Source: Bacillota bacterium (GTDB taxonomy: Bacteria; Bacillota; Clostridia; Clostridiales; Caloramatoraceae). From it: a stretch of DNA of 25,242 nucleotides. Every line of letters starts with the position of its first letter. The stretch's first letter is position 1. Below, piece after piece: positions 14,486-21,644 of this stretch. A program made the translations under genes and the position numbers. Where the stretch lies: assembly GCA_023389275.1 (NCBI GenBank), contig JAEWEN010000011.1, positions 1 to 25,242 of the forward strand, in the 5' to 3' direction. A model generated the notes under the pieces. That model made no database searches. It saw only the letters and a list, made by a program, of their open reading frames with translations, and was not told the DNA's origin.

Positions 14486-16558
14486 ATTTTAACATTAAAA
14501 AACAAAATAAGAGTTTCATTACTTCTAGTAATTTTTTTAATTTCAAATATATTAGGGGTAATGTATGTTCCAAAACAAGTAAAAGCTAGTTCAGTGCCAA
14601 AAATAACTTTAGCAGAAATAGAATCTTCACAACAAAAGATAGGGATAAAACCAACTATAAGCATTAAATCAACAGGAAATGAAAAGGTACAATACAGAGT
14701 ATATTTATATTCTCCAGATAAGAAGAAGTGGGAAGATGTAAGTGGTGGATATACAGATGCAAAAAACCCAGCAAGTATTAGTAAAATAATGCTAAACACT
14801 GCACTACATATGGGAGAAAATAGCTTTAGCGTATGGGTAAAAAGAGCAGGAAAAAATCCAATTGATAAAGGTGGATATGACAGCTTTTTAAGTTATAAAA
14901 TAAATGTATCTGAAGCAAGTTTAGAAGGAGATAATGTAGCAGTAGAGGTACCTGAAACAGAAGTTCCTGAGGTAAAATTGCCTAAAATAAAATTAGCAGA
15001 AATAGAAACTTCACAGCAAAAAGTAGGTGTAAAACCAACAATGAGTATTACATCAACAGCAAGTGAAAAGGTACAATATAGAGTGTATTTATATTCTCCA
15101 GATAAAAAGAAATGGGAAGATGTAAGTGGTGGATATACAGATGAAAAAGATCCATCAAAGGTAAGTAAAATACAACTAAACACTGCACTACATAAAGGAG
15201 AAAATAGTTTTAGTGTATGGGTAAAAAGAGCTGGGAAAGATCCAGTTGATAAAGGTGGATATGATAGCTTTTTAAGTTATAGAATAAATGTAACTGAAGT
15301 TGAAAGTGGAAATGAAGATGTATCACTTACATTACCTAAAATAATAGATGTAAGTATAGATGAGTCTCAAATAAAATTAGGTGAAAAGCCTAAAATAAAC
15401 TTAAAGTCAAACTGTGCAACTAATGTACAGTACAGTATATATTTATATTCTAAAAGTAAAAATATATGGGAAAATGTATCAGGTGGATATACAAAATCTG
15501 TTGACCCAAGCACTCCATATTCAGTAGAAATGGAAAAGCCTTTACAGCCAGGTGATAATACACTTAGTATATGGGTAAAAAGAGCAGGAAAATCACCTGT
15601 AAATTCAGGTGGATATGACTCTTACATACATAAAACCATAAGTGTAGATATAGATAAATCTAAAGCTGCACAAATAAAAACACTTTCACCAGCATTTGAT
15701 AGTTATGTTTCTGGACAAAAGCCTGAAATAGAGGTAAATGCAAGTACTGGGGATAATAGCAATATAGTATATAAAACATTTATATACTCAGATAGTGATA
15801 AAACTTGGATAGAATCTTCAAACTTTACTAATCCTATAGAAAGTGGACAAACTACTACAATTAAATTAGATACACCACTAAAAGAAGGAAATAATAAAAT
15901 TCTTTTATGGGCAAAAAGAGAAGTAGTTAGTGGTGATGTATATGAAGACTATAAAATAATAGAGATAAATGCTAAAAAAGCAGGACCTATTAAAAAGAAA
16001 ATAGTTATAGACCCAGGACATGGAGGTAAAGATACAGGAGCTATTTCGCCAAATACAGGAGTTAGAGAAAAAGATATAGCATTAATAGTTAGCTTAAAAT
16101 TAGGTAATGTTTTAAAGGATAACGGATATGAGGTTCTTTATACAAGAACAAGTGACGATGTAGCTTGGGATAGTTCAAATCAAAATGATTCTTTAAGATA
16201 TAGATATGAATTTGCAAACTCTAATGAAGCAGATATTTTTGTAGCAATTCACTGTAACAGCTTTAACGGTAAAGGATATGGCACAGAAACTTTATATAGT
16301 AAAAAGAATCCTAAAAAAGACGAAGCTTTAGCAAAATCTCTTCAAAGTGAAGTTATAAAAGTAACTGGTATGAGGGATAGAGGAATTAAAAACGGATCTA
16401 ATTGGCAAGTTGTTAATAACACAAATATGCCAGCATCAATAGTTGAACTTGGATTTATTGATAATTTAGATGATGAACCAAAGCTAACAAGTGATAAATT
16501 CCAGGATAAGTTTGTACAAGGAATATATAATGGAATAGTGAAGTATTTTAAAAATTAA
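14486..16558 (+). CDS. Secreted N-acetylmuramoyl-L-alanine amidase with four N-terminal repeats; apparent AUU start
   Basis: Zinc amidase that cuts the MurNAc-L-Ala bond of peptidoglycan. The first in-frame ATG (14561) falls near the end of a signal peptide. Upstream codons read KNKIRVSLLLVIFLISNILG and then MYVPKQVKA, in frame back to a TAA at 14480. No ATG, GTG or TTG lies in that stretch, but AAGGGGG (14471-14477) is 8 bases before an ATT at 14486, so I place an AUU start there (690 residues). Four repeats of about 103 residues follow (triple-tyrosine-like: VQYRVYLYSPDKKKWEDVSG; GENSFSVWVKRAGK). The Amidase_3 domain (about 503-689) has DPGHGG His512, Glu528, AIHCN His589 and catalytic Glu654. 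A weak promoter candidate is TTGGAA (14421-14426) with TAACAT (14444-14449). The alternative start at 14561 would leave no signal peptide. Confidence 0.85.
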   Translation: MLTLKNKIRVSLLLVIFLISNILGVMYVPKQVKASSVPKITLAEIESSQQKIGIKPTISIKSTGNEKVQYRVYLYSPDKKKWEDVSGGYTDAKNPASISKIMLNTALHMGENSFSVWVKRAGKNPIDKGGYDSFLSYKINVSEASLEGDNVAVEVPETEVPEVKLPKIKLAEIETSQQKVGVKPTMSITSTASEKVQYRVYLYSPDKKKWEDVSGGYTDEKDPSKVSKIQLNTALHKGENSFSVWVKRAGKDPVDKGGYDSFLSYRINVTEVESGNEDVSLTLPKIIDVSIDESQIKLGEKPKINLKSNCATNVQYSIYLYSKSKNIWENVSGGYTKSVDPSTPYSVEMEKPLQPGDNTLSIWVKRAGKSPVNSGGYDSYIHKTISVDIDKSKAAQIKTLSPAFDSYVSGQKPEIEVNASTGDNSNIVYKTFIYSDSDKTWIESSNFTNPIESGQTTTIKLDTPLKEGNNKILLWAKREVVSGDVYEDYKIIEINAKKAGPIKKKIVIDPGHGGKDTGAISPNTGVREKDIALIVSLKLGNVLKDNGYEVLYTRTSDDVAWDSSNQNDSLRYRYEFANSNEADIFVAIHCNSFNGKGYGTETLYSKKNPKKDEALAKSLQSEVIKVTGMRDRGIKNGSNWQVVNNTNMPASIVELGFIDNLDDEPKLTSDKFQDKFVQGIYNGIVKYFKN
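14600..15292 (+). repeat. Tandem in-gene duplication of a 309-base unit (384-base period)
   Basis: Units 14600-14908 and 14984-15292 encode nearly the same 103 residues (roughly four of five identical by eye) and stay close at base level, with long identical runs. A Val/Pro/Glu-rich linker separates them. Two further, more diverged units follow at about 15338-15649 and 15671-15973. The first pair looks like a recent duplication. Confidence 0.85.
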
Positions 16559-16561
16559 TTT

Positions 16562-16588
16562 AAGGAGTGCTAATTAGCACTCCTTTTT
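16562..16588. terminator. Bidirectional terminator between amidase and methyltransferase genes
   Basis: A perfect palindrome AAGGAGTGCTAA/TTAGCACTCCTT (16562-16585) with a T-run to 16588 on the plus strand. The minus-strand gene ends inside it at 16574. Confidence 0.88.
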
Positions 16589-17128
16589 ATATACTTTGCA
16601 GTAAAACTTATCTCCTATATTAAATAGGTTATTTTCTTTTAAGTTTGAAGTTTTAAAAATGTCATCCATTTCATCAGGTGATATTTTTTCTTCTATAGGT
16701 GGACCATATGGTGCATCTTTTTTATGAAACTCTATAATAGCTACTTTTCCATTTGGTTTAAGTATTCTATGTATTTCACTAATCATTGAATCTTTATTTT
16801 CTATTTCATGTAAAACAGTTGAAAGAAGTACTAAATCACATTTTTCATCCTCTACATTAAGAGAATCAGAGTCTACTTTAACAAGGTTTATATTCTTTAA
16901 GTTTTCACTAGCTGCTTTTTCATTAATAATATTTAAAAGGTCTTCATTTATATCTAATGCATAAGCTTCTTTGCATTTCTTTGCAGCTTCTATTGTAAAA
17001 ATTCCTGTTCCAGCACCTATATCACAAAATACATAGCTTTCTTCAAGTCCTAACTTTTCTAAAGTTCCACTTGGATTAAGCTCTTTAACTCTTTCAGGTT
17101 TATCTAATTTTTTCTTAAAATCCTTCAT
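16574..17128 (-). CDS. Class I SAM-dependent methyltransferase
   Basis: 184-residue cytosolic enzyme of the Methyltransf_11/25 (UbiE-like) type. Motif I CDIGAGTGIF is at 35-44, acidic ribose-binding Asp59 after YAL, and HRILKPNGKVAIIEF (120-134) is the typical post-motif strand. LLSTVLHEIEN sits where the substrate-side helix begins. The substrate is not evident; related short proteins include quinone and small-molecule methyltransferases. The start is well supported by AAAGGAGG upstream on the minus strand. It is divergent from kdpA, sharing a 161-base intergenic region, and convergent with the amidase gene. Confidence 0.88.
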   Translation of the reverse strand: MKDFKKKLDKPERVKELNPSGTLEKLGLEESYVFCDIGAGTGIFTIEAAKKCKEAYALDINEDLLNIINEKAASENLKNINLVKVDSDSLNVEDEKCDLVLLSTVLHEIENKDSMISEIHRILKPNGKVAIIEFHKKDAPYGPPIEEKISPDEMDDIFKTSNLKENNLFNIGDKFYCKVYKKEC

Positions 17129-17190
17129 AGACTTTCCTCCTTTAGTGCTTTGTTAGGTATAGTTTATAGCTAAAATTTTTAAAAAGCAAA

Positions 17191-17244
17191 TCTTAATACT
17201 ATCTTAATGTTAAAGGAAATTATCCTAACACTAACTTAATAGTG
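17191..17244 (+). promoter_or_regulatory. 11-bp direct repeats upstream of kdpA, candidate KdpE sites
   Basis: TCTTAATACTA (17191-17201) is followed immediately by TCTTAATGTTA (17202-17212), identical at 9 of 11 positions. After 10 bases come TCCTAACACTA (17223-17233) and ACTTAATAGTG (17234-17244), looser versions of the same unit. Head-to-tail 11-bp units spaced by one helical turn are the classic target of OmpR/PhoB-class regulators, and KdpE, encoded at the end of the operon, is of that class. The start codon of kdpA is 46 bases after the last unit. No strong -35 is visible, as expected for an activated promoter. Confidence 0.55.
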
Positions 17245-17289
17245 TAAGTGGTAGAATTGTGTCATGAAAATGAAACGGGGGAGTTAGAT

Positions 17290-18999
17290 ATGCTAGAAAT
17301 AGTTTTAGTTTTGTTATTATTTTTGGTTTTAGTTATACCAATGGGAACTTATTTATATCATATAGCATCTTTTGAAAAAACATTTTGTGATCCCTTATTT
17401 AATAAGGTAGACAATGTTATTTATAGGCTTTGTGATATAGATAAAAAAGAAATGAATTGGAAGGCTTACTTTAAGTCTTTAGTTATTACAAATATTACTA
17501 TAATGATTATTGGATTTTTAATATTAAGTATTCAGCATATAGGTATTTTAAATCCTAATAATGTATCAGGAATGAAATGGGACTTATCTTTTAATACAGT
17601 AATTAGTTTTATGACAAATACAAATCTTCAGCACTACGCAGGAGAATCTACGCTTTCTTATTTAAGTCAAATGGCTGTTATTACATTTATGATGTTTACA
17701 GCAGCAGCTACTGGATATGCTGTATGTATAGCTTTTATAAGAGGAGTTGTTTATAAAAAAGAAACGCTAGGTAATTTTTATGTTGATGTAACTCGTATAA
17801 CAACAAGGGTTTTAATACCACTTGCTTTAATAGTAGGTGTTTTACTAGTATCACAGGGGGTACCTCAAACATTTGATGCTACAAAAACAGTCACTACAAT
17901 AGAAGGAAAAATGCAGGATATTCCATTAGGACCTATAGCATCTCTTGAATCTATAAAGCATATAGGAACAAACGGAGGAGGTTTTTTAGGAGCAAACTCA
18001 TCTACCCCACTTGAAAACCCAACTGCAATATCAAATATATTAGAAATTATTTCTATGATGATGCTACCAGGCTCATGTGTAGTAATGTTTGGGCTTATGG
18101 TAGCTAGTAGAAAAAAAGGTGATAAGAAATTTAAACTTGAAGGGAAAAAGCAAGCAAGAGTTATTTTTGCTGCAATGAGTGTTATTTTCCTAGTAGGACT
18201 TTCGGTTATCTTTTTCTCTGAAAGCACAGCAAACCCTTATATAGATAAAATAGGAATAAATCAAGCAATAGGAAATATGGAAGGAAAAGAAATGAGATTT
18301 GGAATAGCTGGATCTTCATTATTTACTTCTGTTACAACTTCATTTACAACAGGATCAGTAAATACTATGCATGATTCCTTAAATCCAATCTCTGGAGGAG
18401 TTACACTTTTAAACATGATGCTAAACGTTGTGTTTGGAGGAAAAGGTGTAGGACTTATGAATATGATAACCTATGTTATTTTAACAGTATTTATATGCTC
18501 TTTAATGGTAGGAAGAACTCCTGAATATTTAGGAAAGAAAATAGAAGAGAGGGAAATGAAGTTAGTTGCAACATCTATTATACTTCATCCACTTTTAATA
18601 TTAGGATTTACATCACTTGCAGTAATAATTCCAGCTGGTTTTTCAGCAGTTAGCAACCCAGGTTTCCATGGATTTAGCCAAATCCTATATGAGTACGCTT
18701 CATCAGCTGCTAATAATGGTTCTGGTTTTGAAGGACTTTCTGATAACACAGTATTTTGGAATACTACAACAGCAGTTGTAATGTTTGTAGGTAGATATGT
18801 AAGTATAGCTATTCAACTTGCTATAGCAGGTTCACTTTCTAAAAAGGTATTTATGGATGAAGGCTTTGGAACTCTTAAAACAAATAATGTTACTTTTACA
18901 GTTGTTTTAATAATAATAGTTATGATTTTTGCTGGATTAACATTTTTACCAGCACTAGCACTTGGACCTATAAGTGAACATCTTACACTTTGGTTTTAA
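17290..18999 (+). CDS. kdpA: Potassium-transporting ATPase subunit A
   Basis: 569-residue integral membrane subunit that binds and conducts K+ in the KdpFABC pump. The four pseudo-repeat selectivity-filter segments are present: TNTNLQHY (109-116), TNGGGFLGANSS (227-238), TTGSVN (353-358) and NNGSGFEGL (475-483). About ten hydrophobic helices surround them. I chose ATG 17290 because GGGGGAG lies 6 bases upstream and MLEIVLVLLLFLVLVIPMGTY is the expected first helix. The open frame upstream to GTG 17248 adds a hydrophilic 14-residue stretch untypical of KdpA. No kdpF gene was found between the putative promoter and kdpA. kdpB follows after 15 bases. Confidence 0.96.
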   Translation: MLEIVLVLLLFLVLVIPMGTYLYHIASFEKTFCDPLFNKVDNVIYRLCDIDKKEMNWKAYFKSLVITNITIMIIGFLILSIQHIGILNPNNVSGMKWDLSFNTVISFMTNTNLQHYAGESTLSYLSQMAVITFMMFTAAATGYAVCIAFIRGVVYKKETLGNFYVDVTRITTRVLIPLALIVGVLLVSQGVPQTFDATKTVTTIEGKMQDIPLGPIASLESIKHIGTNGGGFLGANSSTPLENPTAISNILEIISMMMLPGSCVVMFGLMVASRKKGDKKFKLEGKKQARVIFAAMSVIFLVGLSVIFFSESTANPYIDKIGINQAIGNMEGKEMRFGIAGSSLFTSVTTSFTTGSVNTMHDSLNPISGGVTLLNMMLNVVFGGKGVGLMNMITYVILTVFICSLMVGRTPEYLGKKIEEREMKLVATSIILHPLLILGFTSLAVIIPAGFSAVSNPGFHGFSQILYEYASSAANNGSGFEGLSDNTVFWNTTTAVVMFVGRYVSIAIQLAIAGSLSKKVFMDEGFGTLKTNNVTFTVVLIIIVMIFAGLTFLPALALGPISEHLTLWF

Positions 19000-19014
19000 T
19001 TAGGGGGTATTTAA

Positions 19015-21024
19015 ATGTATAATATTAAGTCCTCTATTATAGGGGCTTTTAAAAAGTTAGATCCTAGATATATGATTAAAAATCCGGTTATGTTTGTTGT
19101 AGAAATAGGATTTTTCCTATCAATTATATTAAGTATATTTCCAAGTATATTTGGAGATTCAAGTGACCTTAGAGTATACAACATAATTGTTTCAGTAATA
19201 CTTTTTATAACAATACTATTTGCAAACTTTGCAGAGTCAGTTGCTGAAGGAAGAGGTAAAGCTCAAGCTGAAACCTTAAAGAAAACAAAAAAAGATACAA
19301 AAGCTAGAGTTTTAGTAAACGGAGAAGAAAAAATAATAAATGCAAATGAACTTAAAAAAGGAGATATTGTACTTGTTAAAGCAGGGGAGCTAATACCTAG
19401 TGACGGTGAGGTTAAAGAAGGTGTTGCGTCAGTTGATGAGTCAGCAATTACAGGGGAATCTGCTCCAGTTTTAAAAGAATCAGGTGGAGACTTTGCATCT
19501 GTTACAGGTGGAACTTTAGTTGTTAGTGACTATTTAAAAATAGAAATAACATCTATGCCAGGGGAAAGTTTTTTAGATAAAATGATTTCCCTTGTAGAAG
19601 GTGCTAGTCGTAAAAAAACACCTAATGAAATAGCACTTAATACTCTTTTAATTAGCTTAACAGTTATATTTTTAATAGTTATATTTTCTCTTTACCCAAT
19701 ATCAAAATATGTTGGAGTAAATATTCCAGTATCTACTTTAATAGCTTTAATAGTTTGTTTAATTCCAACAACAATTGGTGGACTTTTATCTGCAATTGGT
19801 ATAGCTGGAATGGACAGAGTTACAAGATTTAATGTTATTGCTATGAGTGGTAAAGCAGTTGAAGCATGTGGTGATGTTACAACTATGATACTTGATAAAA
19901 CAGGAACAATAACATATGGAAATCGTCTTGCTTCAAAGTTTATACCTGTAAATGGAGTAGAGGAGAAGGAACTTATAAAATATGCTGTAATGACTTCACT
20001 TGATGATGATACTCCAGAGGGAAAATCTGTTGTAAGTCTTGGAAAAGAACTTGGAGTTGTAATTGAAAATTTAAATAGAGAATTTATAGAGTTTACAGCA
20101 CAAACTAGAATGAGTGGAGTTAACCTTGAAAATGGGGATGAGGTTAGAAAAGGTGCATATGACGCTATAAAAAATCGTGTACTAATGATGAATGACACTA
20201 TTCCAGAGGACTTAGAAGAAAAGGTAAACGGGGTTTCAAAACTTGGAGGAACACCACTTGTTGTATGTTTAAATAGTAAGGTTCTTGGAGTAATTTATTT
20301 AAAAGATACAGTAAAACCAGGTCTTGTTGAAAGATTTGAAAGACTTCGTGAAATGGGAATAAAAACAATTATGTGTACAGGGGACAACCCTTTAACAGCA
20401 GCAACTATTGCTAGTGAAGCAGGTGTAGATGCTTTTATTGCAGAGTGTAAACCAGAGGATAAAATAGCAGCTATTAAAAAAGAACAAGATGAAGGAAAAA
20501 TAGTAGCTATGACAGGAGATGGAACAAACGATGCTCCAGCACTTGCACAAGCAGATGTTGGTATTGCTATGAATAGTGGAACTACATCAGCTAAAGAAGC
20601 TGCTAATATGGTAGATTTAGATTCTGACCCTACAAAAATACTTGAGGTTGTAGAAATTGGTAAACAGCTTCTTATAACAAGAGGGGCATTAACTACTTTT
20701 AGTATTGCAAATGATATAGCAAAATACTTTGCTATAATACCTGCTATATTTACGCTAGCTATTCCTCAAATGAACGTTTTAAACATTATGAATTTATCAA
20801 CTCCATATACTGCTGTACTTTCAGCATTAATATTTAATGCAGTAATAATTCCTTGTTTAATACCACTTGCTATGAAAGGTGTAAAATACAAACCTATGAA
20901 ATCACAAAAGCTACTTTTAAAAAACATGACTGTATATGGACTTGGTGGAGTCATAGTTCCTTTTATAGGAATAAAACTAATAGATGTTTTAATTACACCA
21001 CTACTTTCAGCAATTGGACTATAG
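19015..21024 (+). CDS. kdpB: Potassium-transporting ATPase ATP-binding subunit B
   Basis: 669-residue P-type ATPase subunit, normal length. Actuator-domain TGES is at 146-149; the Ser there corresponds to the residue phosphorylated in E. coli KdpB for inhibition. The phosphorylated Asp294 lies in DKTGTIT, the nucleotide domain motif is KGAYDAI, and the hinge GDGTNDAPAL is at 501-510. The membrane segment LIALIVCLIPTTIGGL is the M4 region. ATP hydrolysis here drives K+ entry through KdpA. The start ATG follows TAGGGGGT at normal spacing; kdpC begins 13 bases after the stop. Confidence 0.97.
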   Translation: MYNIKSSIIGAFKKLDPRYMIKNPVMFVVEIGFFLSIILSIFPSIFGDSSDLRVYNIIVSVILFITILFANFAESVAEGRGKAQAETLKKTKKDTKARVLVNGEEKIINANELKKGDIVLVKAGELIPSDGEVKEGVASVDESAITGESAPVLKESGGDFASVTGGTLVVSDYLKIEITSMPGESFLDKMISLVEGASRKKTPNEIALNTLLISLTVIFLIVIFSLYPISKYVGVNIPVSTLIALIVCLIPTTIGGLLSAIGIAGMDRVTRFNVIAMSGKAVEACGDVTTMILDKTGTITYGNRLASKFIPVNGVEEKELIKYAVMTSLDDDTPEGKSVVSLGKELGVVIENLNREFIEFTAQTRMSGVNLENGDEVRKGAYDAIKNRVLMMNDTIPEDLEEKVNGVSKLGGTPLVVCLNSKVLGVIYLKDTVKPGLVERFERLREMGIKTIMCTGDNPLTAATIASEAGVDAFIAECKPEDKIAAIKKEQDEGKIVAMTGDGTNDAPALAQADVGIAMNSGTTSAKEAANMVDLDSDPTKILEVVEIGKQLLITRGALTTFSIANDIAKYFAIIPAIFTLAIPQMNVLNIMNLSTPYTAVLSALIFNAVIIPCLIPLAMKGVKYKPMKSQKLLLKNMTVYGLGGVIVPFIGIKLIDVLITPLLSAIGL

Positions 21025-21037
21025 GGAGGATAAAAAT

Positions 21038-21628
21038 ATGAAAAAGGCTATAAAACTATCATTTGTTATGCTTCTAATATGCGGAATATTATATCCACTA
21101 GTTTTAACTGGAATAAGTCAAATTGCATTTAACAATAAAGCTAATGGAAGTATAATAGAGGTAAATGGGAAAGAAGTAGGCTCAAAAATTGTAGGTCAGG
21201 CTTTTGAAGATTCAAGATTTTTTAAAGGAAGACCATCTAATGTAAATTACAACACATATGGAGATAAAAATAGCTACAAAGGAGTAGCTACTGGTTCTTC
21301 AAACCTAGCACCTACTAATCCTGAGCTTGTAAACAGAATAAAAAAGGATTTAAACAAGTTTTTAGAGGAAAACCCAAGTGTTAAATTAGAAGATATTCCA
21401 TCAGATATTTTAACTCAGTCTGGATCTGGACTTGATCCACATATAAGTGTAGAAGGAGCAAAGGTACAAATATCTAGAGTATCAAAATCTACTGGTATAT
21501 CTGAGGGAGAAATTCAAAAGATAGTAGATAAAAACACAAATAGTAAACTACTTGGAGTTTTTGGAGAGAAAACAGTAAATGTTTTAGGAGTAAATATAGA
21601 GATAGCTAAAAAACTTGGTTTAATATAA
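21038..21628 (+). CDS. kdpC: Potassium-transporting ATPase subunit C
   Basis: 196 residues, one N-terminal membrane helix (LSFVMLLICGILYPLVLTGISQ) and an extracytoplasmic domain with the family motifs FKGRPSNVNYN, SGSGLDPHIS and VEGAKVQISRVSKSTG. It stabilises the KdpA-KdpB complex and aids ATP and K+ affinity. ATG 21038 is chosen because AGGGAGG (21022-21029) precedes it; the open frame from 21014 begins inside kdpB. kdpD follows after 16 bases. Confidence 0.96.
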   Translation: MKKAIKLSFVMLLICGILYPLVLTGISQIAFNNKANGSIIEVNGKEVGSKIVGQAFEDSRFFKGRPSNVNYNTYGDKNSYKGVATGSSNLAPTNPELVNRIKKDLNKFLEENPSVKLEDIPSDILTQSGSGLDPHISVEGAKVQISRVSKSTGISEGEIQKIVDKNTNSKLLGVFGEKTVNVLGVNIEIAKKLGLI

Positions 21629-21644
21629 TAAGGTAGATGATTTT

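Noticed and set aside
14449..15183. Pair of similar minus-strand open frames opposite the amidase repeats
   Set aside because: Their similarity to each other simply mirrors the duplicated repeats on the plus strand; they are not independent genes.
14600..15973. Repeats as a CRISPR array or mobile element
   Set aside because: The units are about 309 bases, in frame within one gene, and encode a conserved domain; they are protein repeats.
17248..17289. Upstream extension of kdpA from GTG 17248
   Set aside because: The added hydrophilic stretch is not typical of KdpA, and the strong GGGGGAG serves ATG 17290.
17129..17289. c-di-AMP (ydaO-type) riboswitch before kdpA
   Set aside because: The 161-base intergenic region is too short and lacks the expected conserved elements; only the 11-bp repeats stand out.
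19692..20198. 168-codon minus-strand open frame inside kdpB
   Set aside because: Antisense to conserved P-type ATPase sequence, with no supporting start signal; Ser/Thr-rich translation is typical of shadow frames.
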